From an uncultured Lactobacillus sp. (GTDB taxonomy: Bacteria; Bacillota; Bacilli; Lactobacillales; Lactobacillaceae), in assembly GCF_944327175.1 (NCBI RefSeq), contig NZ_CALVGT010000014.1, forward strand, positions 45,060-109,059: a DNA stretch of 64,000 bases. Direction: 5' to 3'. Under the pieces are notes generated by a model. That model searched no databases and was not told the DNA's origin. It worked only from the letters and a program-made list of their open reading frames with translations. The position numbers were made by a program, and so were the translations under genes. Every line of letters begins with the position of its first letter. Positions within the stretch are counted from its first letter, which is position 1. Below are positions 42,809 to 54,079 of this stretch, piece after piece.

Positions 42809-43922
42809 AATCAAGCCCGGCCAAACTATCGGCATCATTGGCGGGGGACAATTAGGGCAAATGCTGGCTTTTGATGCCAAGGCCAGCGGGATGAAGGTCA
42901 TCATCCTGGACCCAACTCCGGCTTGCCCGGCTGGCCAAGCCGCTGACGACCAGATCGTCGCTAAATACAGTGATATCGACGCCATCCATGAACTGGCCCG
43001 GCGAAGCGACGTCTTGACCTATGAATTTGAAAACGTGGACCTGGATGCCCTGGAAAGCGTCAAGGACCAGGTCTTTATCCCGCAGGGGACCAAGCTCCTT
43101 TACACGACCAACAACCGGATCCGGGAAAAGACTTTTATCCAAAGTGCTGGCTGTGAAGTGGCCAAGTTCAGAGCGGTCAAGAACCGGGCTGACCTGGATG
43201 CTGCTGTTAATGATTTGAGTCTGCCTGCTGTTTTAAAGACCTGTGAAGGCGGCTATGACGGCAAAGGCCAGGTTGTTTTAAAAGAAGCTGCCGACTTGGA
43301 CAAGACTGCTGATGTCTTAGCCTGCGGTGACTGCATTTTGGAAAAATTCGTCGACTTCCGCATGGAAGCCTCCGTCATGGTCGGCCGCAACTGCGATGGC
43401 CAAGTCACGGTATTCCCGGTTAGCGAAAATGTCAATCAGGGCGAAATCCTGCATGAAAGCATCGTTCCGGCCCGGATCTCTCCGGCCTTGGCCAAAGAGG
43501 CCCAGGACGCTGCCGTCAAGATTGCTGAAGCCATTGACCTGCGCGGGATCTTGGGCGTGGAAATGTTCATCACTAAAGACGACAAAATCGTCATCAATGA
43601 ACTGGCTCCCCGGCCCCACAATTCCGGTCACTACTCGATTGAAGCCTGCAACTTCTCCCAGTTTGCCGTCCACAACCGGGCAATTTGCAACTGGCCTTTG
43701 CCAAAAATCAAGCTGCTCAGCCCGGTCGTCATGGTCAATGTTTTAGGCCAGCACGTTGCCGGGACTGAAAAGCTGATTGCTGAAAAGCCGCAGTGGTCCT
43801 TCCATGACTATGGCAAGGGCGAAGTCCGCAGAGACCGGAAGATGGGACACGTGACGATCTTGACTGATGATGTCGATAAGACCCTGGCTGAGATTGCCGA
43901 GACTAAAGTTTGGGATGTATAA
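42789..43922 (+). CDS. purK: N5-carboxyaminoimidazole ribonucleotide synthase
   Basis: A 377-residue ATP-grasp enzyme that carboxylates AIR using ATP and bicarbonate. The N-terminal GIIGGGQLGQMLAFDAKASG is the family opening. The ATP-grasp domain shows ILEKFVDFRMEASVMVGR, GILGVEMFITKDDKIVINELAPRPHNSGHY and a C-terminal small domain. The start is uncertain between GTG 42789 and TTG 42798; neither has a clear site of its own because the gene begins inside purE. Confidence 0.95.
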   Translation: MQTLSIKIKPGQTIGIIGGGQLGQMLAFDAKASGMKVIILDPTPACPAGQAADDQIVAKYSDIDAIHELARRSDVLTYEFENVDLDALESVKDQVFIPQGTKLLYTTNNRIREKTFIQSAGCEVAKFRAVKNRADLDAAVNDLSLPAVLKTCEGGYDGKGQVVLKEAADLDKTADVLACGDCILEKFVDFRMEASVMVGRNCDGQVTVFPVSENVNQGEILHESIVPARISPALAKEAQDAAVKIAEAIDLRGILGVEMFITKDDKIVINELAPRPHNSGHYSIEACNFSQFAVHNRAICNWPLPKIKLLSPVVMVNVLGQHVAGTEKLIAEKPQWSFHDYGKGEVRRDRKMGHVTILTDDVDKTLAEIAETKVWDV

Positions 43923-43965
43923 TTAAAAAGCAGATTATTGTTAATTTTTTAAAGGTGGAAAATAA

Positions 43966-45258
43966 ATGATTGAACGCTATACCCGACCAGAAATGGGCGC
44001 CATTTGGACTGATGAAAAGAAGTATGAATGCTGGCTGGCAGTAGAAATTGCTGCTGACGAAGCCTGGTCCAAGCTTGGCCACATTCCGGCAGAAGACGTG
44101 GAAAAGATCAAGCAGAACGCCAAGTTCAGCGTTGACCGCATCAACGAAATTGAAGCCGTGACCCACCACGACGTCATCGCCTTCACCCGGACCGTTTCTG
44201 AATCATTGGGGCCGGAAAAGAAGTGGGTGCACTACGGTTTGACCAGTACTGACGTGGTTGACACTGCCCAGGGTTACCAACTGAAACAGGCTAACGACAT
44301 CCTCCGCAAGGACATCCAGGACTTTATCGACATCTTGGCTAAACGCGCCCTTGAATTCAAGGACACGGTCTGCATGGGCCGCACCCACGGCATTCACGCT
44401 GAACCAACTACTTTCGGCTTGAAGTTCGCCCGCTGGTACTCAGAAATGAAGCGGAACCAGGAACGCTTTGAACATGCTGCCCGTGGGGTGGAAGCTGGCA
44501 AGATCTCCGGTGCCGTTGGGACTTTCGCTGAAGTTGACCCGGAAGTTGAAGCATATGTCTGCAAGAAGCTGGGCTTACGTGCCCAGGAAATTTCAACCCA
44601 GGTCCTGCCGCGTGACCTGCACGCTGAATACATTGCCGCCATTGCCCTGGTCGCAACTTCTTTGGAAAATATCGCTACGGAAATCCGTTCTTTGCAAAGA
44701 ACTGAAATCCACGAAGTTGAAGAACACTTCGCTAAGGGGCAAAAGGGTTCTTCCGCCATGCCGCACAAGCGCAACCCGATCGGTTCTGAAAACATCTGCG
44801 GGATGGCCAGAGTTCTCCGCGGCAATGTCGTAACTGCCTACGAAGATGTAACCCTGTGGCACGAAAGAGACATCTCCCACTCAGGTGCTGAACGGGTAAT
44901 CCTGCCAGACAGCACCATCGGTCTTGACTACATGCTCAACCGGATGGGCAAGATCCTGGCCAACTTGGACGTCTTCCCTGAAACCATGAAGAAGAACATG
45001 GACAAGACTTTGGGCTTGATCTACTCTGGCCGTGTTCTGCTCAAGCTGGTTGAAAGCGGCATGAGCCGGGAAGCTGCCTACGACTTGATCCAGCCATACA
45101 CGGCCAAGTGCTGGGCTGAACAAGTTCCATTCCGGCCTCTCTTGGAAACAGACCCAACCATTCAAAAGCAACTGACTAAGGCTGATCTTGACGATGCCTT
45201 CGACTACCACTGGCACCTGCGCCACGTCGACGACATCTACAAGCGCCTGGGTTTGTAA
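43966..45258 (+). CDS. purB: Adenylosuccinate lyase
   Basis: A 430-residue enzyme that splits SAICAR and adenylosuccinate, releasing fumarate; it therefore acts in both IMP and AMP synthesis. The fumarase-superfamily signature is [35 protein letters not shown] and [10 protein letters not shown] are the other two active-site regions. AAAGGTGG precedes ATG 43966. It closes the purEKB unit, with a terminator at 45328. Confidence 0.97.
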   Translation: MIERYTRPEMGAIWTDEKKYECWLAVEIAADEAWSKLGHIPAEDVEKIKQNAKFSVDRINEIEAVTHHDVIAFTRTVSESLGPEKKWVHYGLTSTDVVDTAQGYQLKQANDILRKDIQDFIDILAKRALEFKDTVCMGRTHGIHAEPTTFGLKFARWYSEMKRNQERFEHAARGVEAGKISGAVGTFAEVDPEVEAYVCKKLGLRAQEISTQVLPRDLHAEYIAAIALVATSLENIATEIRSLQRTEIHEVEEHFAKGQKGSSAMPHKRNPIGSENICGMARVLRGNVVTAYEDVTLWHERDISHSGAERVILPDSTIGLDYMLNRMGKILANLDVFPETMKKNMDKTLGLIYSGRVLLKLVESGMSREAAYDLIQPYTAKCWAEQVPFRPLLETDPTIQKQLTKADLDDAFDYHWHLRHVDDIYKRLGL

Positions 45259-45327
45259 TAAGTGTAAAAAGGCAATAATTTTCAATGCGATTGCCAATAT
45301 AAAAAGGATAGAGAAATTTAGATAATC

Positions 45328-45358
45328 AAAAGCGACTCATAAAATGAGTCGCTTTTTT
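45328..45358 (+). terminator. Terminator after purB
   Basis: AAAAGCGACTCAT pairs with ATGAGTCGCTTTT around a short A-rich loop, followed by T. It separates purEKB from purC onward. Confidence 0.9.
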
Positions 45359-45432
45359 GTTCGTATTTTCATTGATATATCTTTCGTTTTTAGATTATAC
45401 CAAAAAAAGAATAAGGCTATTTCCGCCTTTAA

Positions 45433-45495
45433 ACGGAACGCTAGATAAAAAATGTTCGTTAATCACTTGACCAAACTTTTTTAAGTTGTTATCCT
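45433..45495 (+). promoter_or_regulatory. Promoter and PurR operator of the purCSQLFMNHD operon
   Basis: AATGTTCGTTAAT (45451-45463) is, on the minus strand, a 12 of 13 match to the PurBox AWWWCCGAACWWT. An inverted partner AACGGAACG lies 11 bases upstream at 45432-45440. The promoter TTGACC (45467-45472), 17-base spacer, TATCCT (45490-45495) begins directly after them. Another GTTCGTG copy is at 45545. PurR acts as an activator in lactic acid bacteria, which fits the upstream position. Confidence 0.65.
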
Positions 45496-45569
45496 TAGTT
45501 CAAGAAAGAAATTACGAATATTAATTCCTGTTTATATTATTATAGTTCGTGTTAATCGGAGGGGAAAAA

Positions 45570-46292
45570 ATGGCAGAATTGCTTTATCAGGGTAAGACTA
45601 AGGAAATGTGGACCACTGACGATCCAGAAGTGCTCCGCGCTGTTTACAAGGACGACGCTACCGCTTTGGACGGCTTGAAGCACGATGTCTTCCAAAACAA
45701 GGGCGAACTTGACGCGGAAATTTCCAGCCTGGTTTTCGAATATTTGATGAAGCATGGGGTTAAGACGCACTTTATCAAGCGCTTGTCTAAAAACGAACAA
45801 TTGGTCAAGAAGGTCAAGATGATCGACCTGGAAGTCGTTACTCGGAACATCGCGGCTGGATCATTCTGCAAGCGTTATGGCTTGAAGGAAGAAGGCGAGA
45901 AGCTGGACACTCCAGTTGAAGAACTCTTCATGAAGAGCGACGCCCTGCACGACCCACTGATGAATGAATCAGATGCCATTGCCTTCCACCTGCTGACTCA
46001 TGAAGAACATGAACAGATCTGGGAAATCTCCCGCCAGGTCAACCAACTTCTGACTAAGCTCTTTGCCGATGCCGGCATGCTGCTAGTTGACTTCAAGGTT
46101 GAATTCGGGACCCTGCCAAATGGTGAAGTCGTCCTGGCTGACGAATTCTCACCAGACAACTGCCGCCTGTGGGACATGGAAACCAAGGACCACATGGATA
46201 AGGACGTTTACCGCCGGCAAATCGGCAATCTGATCGATGTTTATGAAAGAGTTTTGGCTCGTTTGAAGGATGCTTTGGCCAAGGAGGATTAA
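45570..46292 (+). CDS. purC: Phosphoribosylaminoimidazole-succinocarboxamide synthase
   Basis: A 240-residue SAICAR synthetase that joins CAIR and aspartate with ATP. Seen: LLYQGKTKEMWTTDDPEV, VTRNIAAGSFCKRYGLKEEG, LVDFKVEFGTLPNGEVVLADE and FSPDNCRLWD. ATG 45570 has GGAGGGG just ahead; the open frame from 45549 contains that site and was not used. It is the first gene of an eight-enzyme-plus operon with tight spacing. Confidence 0.96.
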   Translation: MAELLYQGKTKEMWTTDDPEVLRAVYKDDATALDGLKHDVFQNKGELDAEISSLVFEYLMKHGVKTHFIKRLSKNEQLVKKVKMIDLEVVTRNIAAGSFCKRYGLKEEGEKLDTPVEELFMKSDALHDPLMNESDAIAFHLLTHEEHEQIWEISRQVNQLLTKLFADAGMLLVDFKVEFGTLPNGEVVLADEFSPDNCRLWDMETKDHMDKDVYRRQIGNLIDVYERVLARLKDALAKED

Positions 46293-46296
46293 GCAA

Positions 46297-46545
46297 ATGA
46301 CTACTGTACGGATTTACGTTACTTACAAGCAATCAGTTTTTGACCCGCAAGGTGAAGCCATTGCCAACTCAATTCACTCCTTGGGCCACGATGAAGTCAA
46401 GGCTGTCAAGGTTGGCAAGTTCTTTGACGTAACTATTGAAGAAAAGGACAAGCCTGTAGCTGAAACTGTTAAGGAAATCTCTGAAGAGCTGCTGGTTAAC
46501 TTCAACATGGAAACCTACAGCTACAAGATCTTGGAGGAAGAATAA
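46297..46545 (+). CDS. purS: FGAM synthase subunit PurS
   Basis: An 82-residue PurS that bridges PurQ and the small PurL in formylglycinamidine ribonucleotide synthase. Marks: [20 protein letters not shown]-like opening (seen as [20 protein letters not shown]), then [21 protein letters not shown] 46297 has AAGGAGG 7 bases upstream. The stop overlaps the purQ start (TAATG). Confidence 0.95.
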   Translation: MTTVRIYVTYKQSVFDPQGEAIANSIHSLGHDEVKAVKVGKFFDVTIEEKDKPVAETVKEISEELLVNFNMETYSYKILEEE

Positions 46546-47219
46546 TGAAGTTTGCGGTAATCCAATTCCCGGGCTCCAACTGCGACATCGACCTCTACGA
46601 AGCCCTGCACACAGTCTGCGGAGCTGACGTGGCTTACGTTCCTTCCAAGGAAAGCAGTCTGGACGGCTTTGATGCTGTCATGCTGCCAGGGGGCTTTTCA
46701 TACGGGGATTACCTGAGAGCAGGTGCTATTGCCCGCTTTACCAACATCATGCCGGCCATTGTCGAAATGGCCAAGGCCGGCAAGCCAGTCTTCGGGACCT
46801 GCAACGGTTTCCAGATCTTGACTGAAGCTGGCCTTTTGCCAGGGGCCTTGAAGAAAAATGACTCTTTAAAGTTTGTTTGCAAGACGGTTGAACTGGAAGT
46901 AGTCAATAACGACACCATCTTTACTTCTGAATACCAAAAGGGCGAGAAGATCAACCTGCCGATCGCGCACGCTGACGGCTCCTTCTACGCCGACCCTGAA
47001 ACCTTGCAGAAGATCGAAGACAACGGCCAGGTCGTTTTCCGCTACTCAAAGGAAAACCCGAACGGCTCATTGAACAATATTGCCGGGATCACCAACGAAA
47101 GAGGCAATGTCTTAGGGATGATGCCTCACCCGGAACGGGCAGTCGAAGCCCTCTTGGGCAACACCGACGGCTTGCGCCTGTTTAAGTCAATTTTGGACCA
47201 CGCGGAGGTAAAAGCGTAA
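46545..47219 (+). CDS. purQ: FGAM synthase glutaminase subunit PurQ
   Basis: A 224-residue class I glutamine amidotransferase that feeds ammonia to PurL. It has [38 protein letters not shown], the nucleophile Cys in [19 protein letters not shown], and the His/Glu pair in [14 protein letters not shown]. It overlaps purS and purL by one base at each end. Confidence 0.96.
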   Translation: MKFAVIQFPGSNCDIDLYEALHTVCGADVAYVPSKESSLDGFDAVMLPGGFSYGDYLRAGAIARFTNIMPAIVEMAKAGKPVFGTCNGFQILTEAGLLPGALKKNDSLKFVCKTVELEVVNNDTIFTSEYQKGEKINLPIAHADGSFYADPETLQKIEDNGQVVFRYSKENPNGSLNNIAGITNERGNVLGMMPHPERAVEALLGNTDGLRLFKSILDHAEVKA

Positions 47220-49441
47220 TGATGCAGGAAATGACTCCAGAAGAAATCAAAGAAAAGAAGCCTTATCTCGATTGGAGCTTGTCGGAAGAAGAATACGACT
47301 ACATCTGTGACAAGCTTTTGCACCGCTTGCCAAACTACACTGAAACCGGCCTTTTCTCAGCCATGTGGAGCGAACACTGCTCATACAAAAAGTCTAAGCC
47401 AGTTCTCCGTCTCTTCCCAACCAAGGGTCCCCGCATTTTGCAAGGGCCTGGTGAAGGGGCAGGGGTTGTTGACATCGGTGACGGCCAAGCTGTCGTTTTC
47501 AAGGCTGAAAGCCACAACCACCCAACTGCCGTTGAACCTTACCAAGGGGCAGCTACTGGGGTCGGCGGGATCCTGCGTGACGTCTTCAGCATGGGTGCCC
47601 GGCCAGTTGCAACTCTGGACTCTCTGCACTTTGGGGAATTAGATGACGCCCACACCCGCTGGCTCTTAAACGAAACTGTCGCCGGCATCGGCGGCTACGG
47701 CAACTGCATGGGGATCCCAACTGTCGGCGGCGAACTCACTTTTGATGACATCTACAAGGGCAACCCGGTCATGAACGCCATGAGCGTTGGCCTTTTGGAC
47801 GTCAAGGACATGCAAAAGGGCCTGGCGCAAGGTGAAGGCAACGCAGTGATGTACGTTGGGGCCAAGACTGGCCGGGACGGGATCCACGGGGCAACTTTTG
47901 CTTCTCACTCATTTGACTCAGAACATGAAAGTCAGCGCTCAGCTGTCCAAGTCGGCGACCCCTTCATGGAAAAGCTGCTGCTTGAAGCCTGCCTGGAATT
48001 GACCCAAAAGCACGCTGACTGGCTGGTCGGCATCCAGGACATGGGGGCAGCCGGGATCGTTTCCTCAAGTTCAGAAATGGCTTCAGAAGGCAAGTCCGGC
48101 ATGGAACTGAACCTGGACCTGGTACCGCAAAGAGAAAGCGGGATGTCAGCCTATGAAATCATGCTGAGTGAATCCCAGGAAAGAATGCTGCTCTGCGTCA
48201 AGAAGGGCCACGAAGAAGACGTCAAGAAGATTTTCGACTTCTACGACCTTGACGCCGTTGTTATCGGCCGGATTACCAGCGGCCACAACTACGTTTTGCG
48301 CCACCAGGGCGAAGTAGTCTGCGACATCCCGGTAACCAGCCTGACTGAAGACGTCTTGGAAGAAGCTAGCGAAGAAAAGCAGCCGCAGCACATGATCGAT
48401 GACGCGGCTAAGCCAGCTTGGGAACCAAAGATTACTGATTTAGCGAAGACCTTCAAGCAAATGCTGGCTCAGCCAACCATTGCTTCTAAGGAAATGCTCA
48501 CTCAGACCTACGACTCCATGGTCAGAACCAGCACGGTTGTCGGGCCTGGTGAAGACAGCGGCGTTTTGCGGGTTCGCGGCACCCACAAGGGGATTGCCAT
48601 GACCACTGACGGCAACGGCCGCTTTATCTACCTGGACCCGGAAATTGGCGGCAAGCGGGCCGTTGTTGAAGCAGCTGGCAACATCATCGCCGGCGGGGCA
48701 GAACCTCTGGCCATCACTGACTGCTTGAACTTCGGTAACCCGAACGAACCAGAAGTCTTCTGGGAACTCCACCACTCAGTCATGGGGATCGCCAAGGCCT
48801 GTGAAGTCTTGGAAACTCCAGTTGTTTCCGGTAACGTTTCCCTTTATAACGAAACTGACGACAAGTCCATCTACCCAACCCCAATGGTCGGCATGGTGGG
48901 TCTGGTCAAGAACCTGGACCACCTGGTCAGAGACAGCTTCCAAGAAGCAGGTGACGACCTTTACCTGGTCGGCCAAACTGGGGCAGACTACGCCGGCTCA
49001 GAACTGCAAAAGATGCTGATCGGGGAAATCTCCGGGTCCTTGAACGATTTGGACTTAGACCATATTAAGGACTACCAGAAACGCCTTTTGGCTCAAATGG
49101 AAGCCGGCCATGTGGCCAGCGCCCACGACTTAAGCGAAGGCGGCCTGGCTGTCAGTCTGGCTGAAAGCAGCTTTGGCCAGGGGATCGGGGCAGAAGTTGC
49201 CTGCGACTTGACCAGTGCCGAACTCTTCAGCGAAACTCCAGGCCGCTTCCTGGTTAGCGTGCCAAGTGAATACTCAGCCGAATTTGCTGCAGCTTTGGCA
49301 GCTGACGCGGTCAAGATCGGCCAAACGGCTGGCGATAGCCTAAAGCTGACCTTGAAGGACCAAGCAGCCGACTTGCCGGTAGCGGAATTGAAGCAAATTT
49401 GGGAGGAAGCCCTGCCATGCCTTATGAAATCAAAGGATTAA
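47219..49441 (+). CDS. purL: FGAM synthase large subunit PurL (small type)
   Basis: A 740-residue PurL of the Gram-positive three-subunit enzyme. It has [36 protein letters not shown] (ATP-binding), [33 protein letters not shown] and in the second half [20 protein letters not shown]. The lack of a fused glutaminase domain fits separate PurQ and PurS upstream. Two ATGs in a row begin the gene at 47219. Its 3' end overlaps purF by 25 bases. Confidence 0.96.
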   Translation: MMQEMTPEEIKEKKPYLDWSLSEEEYDYICDKLLHRLPNYTETGLFSAMWSEHCSYKKSKPVLRLFPTKGPRILQGPGEGAGVVDIGDGQAVVFKAESHNHPTAVEPYQGAATGVGGILRDVFSMGARPVATLDSLHFGELDDAHTRWLLNETVAGIGGYGNCMGIPTVGGELTFDDIYKGNPVMNAMSVGLLDVKDMQKGLAQGEGNAVMYVGAKTGRDGIHGATFASHSFDSEHESQRSAVQVGDPFMEKLLLEACLELTQKHADWLVGIQDMGAAGIVSSSSEMASEGKSGMELNLDLVPQRESGMSAYEIMLSESQERMLLCVKKGHEEDVKKIFDFYDLDAVVIGRITSGHNYVLRHQGEVVCDIPVTSLTEDVLEEASEEKQPQHMIDDAAKPAWEPKITDLAKTFKQMLAQPTIASKEMLTQTYDSMVRTSTVVGPGEDSGVLRVRGTHKGIAMTTDGNGRFIYLDPEIGGKRAVVEAAGNIIAGGAEPLAITDCLNFGNPNEPEVFWELHHSVMGIAKACEVLETPVVSGNVSLYNETDDKSIYPTPMVGMVGLVKNLDHLVRDSFQEAGDDLYLVGQTGADYAGSELQKMLIGEISGSLNDLDLDHIKDYQKRLLAQMEAGHVASAHDLSEGGLAVSLAESSFGQGIGAEVACDLTSAELFSETPGRFLVSVPSEYSAEFAAALAADAVKIGQTAGDSLKLTLKDQAADLPVAELKQIWEEALPCLMKSKD

Positions 49442-50895
49442 ATGAAGAATGCGGCGTTTTCGGGATCTACAATGTCCCTGACGCGGCCAACGTGACCTAC
49501 TTTGGTCTCCATGCCCTCCAGCACCGGGGCCAGCAGGGGGCCGGGATCGTGGCTAGCGATGGCCAGAAGCTCCGCCAGTTCCGCGACCGGGGTCTCTTGT
49601 CAGAAGTCTTCTCCAACCCGGCTGACCTGGACTTTTTAAAAGGGAACATGGCTATCGGCCATGTCCGCTACGGTACTGCTGGTTCAGACTCCCTGGCCAA
49701 TGTCCAGCCCTTCCTCTTCCACTTCCAGGACGGGGAAATCGCTCTTTGCCACAACGGGAACTTGACCAATGCCAAGACGCTCAAAAAACGCCTGGAAGAT
49801 TCTGGGTCAGTCTTTCAGTCAAGCTCTGACACGGAAGTCTTGATCCACTTGATCCGTCGCAAGGTTCGCATGCCTTTTATCGAAGCCTTGAAGGCCAGCT
49901 TGAACGAAGTCAAGGGGGGCTTTGCCTTCCTCTTGATGACCAATGACACCCTCTATGCTGCCCTTGACACTAACGGCTTCCGGCCGCTGGTTTTAGGGCA
50001 GATGGACAACGGCAGCTATGTCGTGGCCAGCGAATCCTGCGCCCTTGACGCGGTACACGCCCAGCTGGTCCGGGACGTGCAGCCAGGTGAACTCATCATT
50101 ATTAACAAAGACGGGATCAAGATCGACCACTACACGACTGAAACCCAGCTGGCTGTCTGCTCAATGGAATACATCTACTTTGCCCGGCCAGACTCCATTA
50201 TTCACGGGGTTAACATCCACACCGCCAGAAAGCGGATGGGGATGCTGCTGGCCAAAGAGCAGCCTGCTCCAGAAGATGCGGACATGGTCATCGGGGTGCC
50301 GAACTCCTCACTGTCTGCCGCGACTGGTTATGCGGAAGCAGCTGGTCTGCCTTATGAAATGGGCTTGATCAAGAACCAGTACATTGCCCGGACTTTCATC
50401 CAGCCGACCCAGGCTCTGCGTGAGCAGGGGGTTAAAATGAAGCTGGCTCCTGTCCGCGGGGTGGTCAGCGGCAAAAATATCGTGGTCGTTGACGATTCAA
50501 TCGTCCGCGGGACGACTTCCCGGCAGATCGTGCAGATGCTGAAAGAAGCCGGGGCCAAGTCAGTCCACATGCGGATTGCTTCTCCGCCTTTCAAATACCC
50601 GCACTTCTACGGGATTGATATTTCTGAAAGAAAAGACTTGATGGCGGCCAAGTACAGCGTCAGCGACATGTGCAAGCTGATCGGGGCCGACAGCCTGGGC
50701 TTTTTAAGCATTCCAAGCCTGATCAAGGCAGTCGACATGCCGGATGCCGGCGACGCGCCAAACGGCGGCCTTACGGTTGCCTACTTTGACGGCAAGTACC
50801 CGACTCCTTTGTACGACTACGAAGAACAAATCAAGGAACCGCTGAATGTGGTACCGGTTGAAGAAGTTTTAAAGAAGCAAAACAGAGGTGAATGA
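49417..50895 (+). CDS. purF: Amidophosphoribosyltransferase
   Basis: A 492-residue PurF, the committing step: PRPP plus glutamine to phosphoribosylamine. The protein carries an 11-residue propeptide ([11 protein letters not shown]) before nucleophile C12 in CGVFGIYN. The glutaminase domain has [14 protein letters not shown] and VRYGTAG. The PRTase domain has [20 protein letters not shown], the PRPP loop. ATG 49417 was chosen because GGGAGG lies about 11 bases upstream; TTG 49399 precedes that site. It overlaps purL and purM. Confidence 0.96.
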   Translation: MPYEIKGLNEECGVFGIYNVPDAANVTYFGLHALQHRGQQGAGIVASDGQKLRQFRDRGLLSEVFSNPADLDFLKGNMAIGHVRYGTAGSDSLANVQPFLFHFQDGEIALCHNGNLTNAKTLKKRLEDSGSVFQSSSDTEVLIHLIRRKVRMPFIEALKASLNEVKGGFAFLLMTNDTLYAALDTNGFRPLVLGQMDNGSYVVASESCALDAVHAQLVRDVQPGELIIINKDGIKIDHYTTETQLAVCSMEYIYFARPDSIIHGVNIHTARKRMGMLLAKEQPAPEDADMVIGVPNSSLSAATGYAEAAGLPYEMGLIKNQYIARTFIQPTQALREQGVKMKLAPVRGVVSGKNIVVVDDSIVRGTTSRQIVQMLKEAGAKSVHMRIASPPFKYPHFYGIDISERKDLMAAKYSVSDMCKLIGADSLGFLSIPSLIKAVDMPDAGDAPNGGLTVAYFDGKYPTPLYDYEEQIKEPLNVVPVEEVLKKQNRGE

Positions 50896-50897
50896 TC

Positions 50898-51932
50898 GTG
50901 AATCGCTATAAGGATGCAGGCGTTGACGTTAATGCCGGCTATGAACTGGTAAGGCGGATCAAGGGGGCGGTAGCCTCAACCAAGCGGCCAGGCTACGTCG
51001 GCAATATCGGCGGCTTTGGCGGCCTGTTTGACCTTGATCCCCTGGGCTATGACCACCCGGTCCTGGTTTCCGGGACTGACGGGGTCGGCACCAAGCTAAT
51101 GATTGCCCAAAAGATGGACAAAAATGACACCGTCGGTATTGACGTGGTGGCTATGTGCGTCAACGACGTTCTGGCTCAAGGGGCAGAACCGCTCTTCTTC
51201 CTGGACTACATCGCCTGCGGGCACAATGATCCAACCCTCTTAGCATCAGTTGTCCAGGGCGTGGCTGAAGGCTGCAAGCAGGCCGGAGCTAGCTTGATCG
51301 GCGGTGAAACCGCGGAAATGCCGGACATGTACGCCCCAGATGAATACGACCTGGCCGGTTTTACGGTTGGGGTGGCCGAAAAAGACCGCCTTTTGTCAGT
51401 TGACACTCCGCAAGCTGGTGATGTTCTCTTGGGCCTGGCTTCAAGTGGGGTCCACTCCAATGGCTTTTCCTTGGTCCGTAAGATTCTCTTTAAGGACCAT
51501 GACGCCAAGCTGACTGACAAGCCAGCTGACCTTAAGGGCAAGAGCGTGGGCGAAAGTCTCCTGGCTCCAACCAGAATCTACATTAAGTCCGTTTTGCCTT
51601 TGATCAAGCAGGGCCTGGTTCACGGCGTGGCTCATATCACCGGGGGCGGCCTCATTGAAAACGTGCCGCGGATGTTCAATGACGGCCTGCGAGCAGAAAT
51701 TAGCGCTGGCAGCTGGGAAGTCCCGGACATCTTCAACTACCTCAAGCAAGTTGGCAATTTGTCAGATGATGACTGCTGGCAGACCTTCAACATGGGTCTG
51801 GGGATGATCCTGGCAGTACCAGCTGACAAGAAGGAAGAAGCCAAGCAGCTGCTTTTGGAAAGTGGCGAAAAGATCTTTGAAGTTGGCCGTTTGAGTGAGA
51901 GAACTGACGGCGAGAAGATCATTATCAAATAG
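50898..51932 (+). CDS. purM: Phosphoribosylformylglycinamidine cyclo-ligase
   Basis: A 344-residue AIR synthetase that closes the imidazole ring with ATP. Seen: YKDAGVDVNAGYELVRRIK, VSGTDGVGTKLMIAQ, GIDVVAMCVNDVLAQGAEPLFFLDY, IGGETAEMPDMY and HITGGGLIENVPRM. The start is probably GTG 50898, which has AGAGGTG 8 bases upstream; ATG 50892 is in frame but lies almost on that site. The preceding purF stop overlaps the region. Confidence 0.94.
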   Translation: MNRYKDAGVDVNAGYELVRRIKGAVASTKRPGYVGNIGGFGGLFDLDPLGYDHPVLVSGTDGVGTKLMIAQKMDKNDTVGIDVVAMCVNDVLAQGAEPLFFLDYIACGHNDPTLLASVVQGVAEGCKQAGASLIGGETAEMPDMYAPDEYDLAGFTVGVAEKDRLLSVDTPQAGDVLLGLASSGVHSNGFSLVRKILFKDHDAKLTDKPADLKGKSVGESLLAPTRIYIKSVLPLIKQGLVHGVAHITGGGLIENVPRMFNDGLRAEISAGSWEVPDIFNYLKQVGNLSDDDCWQTFNMGLGMILAVPADKKEEAKQLLLESGEKIFEVGRLSERTDGEKIIIK

Positions 51933-51940
51933 GTAAAATA

Positions 51941-52522
51941 ATGAAAGTAGCAATTTTTGCATCCGGCAACGGAACTAATTATGAAGTTCTGGCCGAATAT
52001 TTTCAAAAGGGTGACCTGCCCGGCGAACTTGCCCTGCTCTTTTGTGACCATCCGGACGCTCCGGTGATTAAGCGGGCGGAAAAATTCCACACCCCGGTAG
52101 TGACCTTTACGGTCAAATCCTGCGGTGGCAAGCAAAAGTACGAAGAAAAAATCCTTCAAGTCTTAAAGGACTACCAAATTGACTTTATTGCCCTGGCTGG
52201 CTACATGCGGGTAATCGGGCCAACGGTTTTGAATGAATATGAAGGTAGAATCGTCAACCTTCACCCGGCTTATTTGCCGGCTTACCCAGGCCTGCACTCA
52301 ATTGAGCGGGCCTTTGCCGACCACCCAGCTGAAACCGGGGTAACGGTTCACTATATCGACTCTGGCCTGGACTCTGGTCCGGCCATTGCCCAAAAGCACG
52401 TGCCGATCTACGACGACGACACGGTTGATACTCTGGAAGCAAGAATTCACGAATGTGAACACCACCTGTATCCAGAAGCCTTGAGAAAAGCTTTGCTGAA
52501 ATTTGAAGAGGAGAACAAATAA
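51941..52522 (+). CDS. purN: Phosphoribosylglycinamide formyltransferase
   Basis: A 193-residue GAR transformylase using 10-formyl-THF. It has VAIFASGNGTNYEVLAEYF, the folate-site region DFIALAGYMRVIGPTVLNEY, NLHPAYLPAYPGLHSIERAF with the catalytic Asn/His, and GVTVHYIDSGLDSGPAIAQK with the catalytic Asp. It starts 8 bases after purM and ends directly before purH. Confidence 0.95.
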   Translation: MKVAIFASGNGTNYEVLAEYFQKGDLPGELALLFCDHPDAPVIKRAEKFHTPVVTFTVKSCGGKQKYEEKILQVLKDYQIDFIALAGYMRVIGPTVLNEYEGRIVNLHPAYLPAYPGLHSIERAFADHPAETGVTVHYIDSGLDSGPAIAQKHVPIYDDDTVDTLEARIHECEHHLYPEALRKALLKFEEENK

Positions 52523-54064
52523 ATGAAGCGTGCACTTGTAAGTGTTTCAGACAAGACTAACTTGGTTCCTTTCGTCAAGGGCCTGGTAGCCAATGATTAC
52601 GAAATCGTGTCAACTGGGGGTACCAAGCGGGTTTTGGACGAAGCCGGCATCCCAACTATTTCAGTTGAAGATGTAACTGGCTTACCAGAAATTCTTGACG
52701 GCCGGGTTAAGACCTTGAATCCCTACATCCACGGCGGCCTCCTGGCCCGACGGGAATTGCCGGAACACGTGGCAACCTTGAAGGAACACAAGATTACGCC
52801 AATTGACCTGGTTTGCGTTAACCTCTACCCATTTAAGCAGACTATTGAAAAAACTGACGTGACCCTGGCTGAAGCCATCGAAAACATTGATATCGGCGGC
52901 CCAAGCATGGTGCGGTCAGCTTCCAAGAACTACCGCGACGTGACTATCGTGGTTGACCAAGCCGACTACGACCAGGTTTTAGCTGAAATTGAAGAAGATG
53001 GCTCTACCAGCCTGGAAACCCGGGCTAAGTTGGCGGCCAAGGCCTTCCGTCTGACTGCTTCATACGATGCCCTGATCTCCCAATACCTGACTGAAAAGGC
53101 CGGCGAAACTGCTCCGGAAAAGCTGACTTTAACTTACGACTTAAAGGAAGCAATGCGCTATGGGGAAAACAGTCACCAAAAGGCCTGGCTTTACGAAGAT
53201 GCCCTGCCAAAGGCCTTCTCCGTTCTGCAGGCTGAACAATTAAACGGCAAGCAGCTGTCCTATAACAATATCAAGGATGCTGACGAAGCCTTGAGATGCG
53301 TCCGCGAATTCAGCAAGCCAACTGTCGTGGCCATGAAGCACATGAACCCATGCGGGATCGGTCAAGGGGACACTTTGGAAGAAGCCTGGGACCGGGCATA
53401 CGCGGCTGACTCAGTATCAATTTTTGGCGGGGTAATTGCTTTGAACCGGAAGGTTGACCTGGCAACTGCTGAAAAGATGCACAAGATCTTCCTGGAAATT
53501 ATTATCGCTCCAGACTATGATGAGGATGCTTTGGCCGCTTTGAAGACCAAGAAGAAGAACCTGCGGATCCTCAAGCTGGATTTCAGCAAGAAGGACGAAG
53601 CAACCCGCAAGGAAACTGTCTCCGTCATGGGTGGTTTGCTGGTCCAAGACCAGGACGTTCTGGACGAAAACTTTGCTGACTGGGAATGCGTAACTAAAGC
53701 CAAGCCAACCCAAGAGCAGCTGGAAACTCTCCTCTTTGCCTGGAAGGCGGTCAAGCACACCAAGTCTAACGCCATCGTCGTGGCCAACAATGAACGGACT
53801 TTGGGCGTTGGTGCCGGCCAGCCAAACCGGATCGACTCTGAAAAGATTGCCATCGACCACGCGGCAGAAGCCTTGGACGACCGGGCAGTCATTGCCAGCG
53901 ATGCCTTCTTCCCATTCAGCGACTGCGTTGAATATGCCGGCAAGCACGGCATCAAGGCCATCGTGCAACCAGGCGGGTCAGTCCGTGACCAGGAATCCAT
54001 CGACATGGCTAACAAGTACGGCATTGCCATGGTCTTCACCGGCGTTCGTCACTTTAGACACTAA
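52523..54064 (+). CDS. purH: Bifunctional AICAR transformylase / IMP cyclohydrolase
   Basis: A 513-residue two-domain enzyme that performs the last two steps to IMP. The N-terminal IMP cyclohydrolase part (about 1-195) has [19 protein letters not shown] and [19 protein letters not shown]. The transformylase part has [47 protein letters not shown] and the end [27 protein letters not shown] is directly upstream of ATG 52523. Confidence 0.97.
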   Translation: MKRALVSVSDKTNLVPFVKGLVANDYEIVSTGGTKRVLDEAGIPTISVEDVTGLPEILDGRVKTLNPYIHGGLLARRELPEHVATLKEHKITPIDLVCVNLYPFKQTIEKTDVTLAEAIENIDIGGPSMVRSASKNYRDVTIVVDQADYDQVLAEIEEDGSTSLETRAKLAAKAFRLTASYDALISQYLTEKAGETAPEKLTLTYDLKEAMRYGENSHQKAWLYEDALPKAFSVLQAEQLNGKQLSYNNIKDADEALRCVREFSKPTVVAMKHMNPCGIGQGDTLEEAWDRAYAADSVSIFGGVIALNRKVDLATAEKMHKIFLEIIIAPDYDEDALAALKTKKKNLRILKLDFSKKDEATRKETVSVMGGLLVQDQDVLDENFADWECVTKAKPTQEQLETLLFAWKAVKHTKSNAIVVANNERTLGVGAGQPNRIDSEKIAIDHAAEALDDRAVIASDAFFPFSDCVEYAGKHGIKAIVQPGGSVRDQESIDMANKYGIAMVFTGVRHFRH

Positions 54065-54079
54065 AAGGGCTGATAAAAA

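Noticed and set aside
45496-45569. Purine riboswitch in the purC leader
   Set aside because: The leader is short and AT-rich and lacks the conserved three-way-junction pattern; PurBox control explains the site better.
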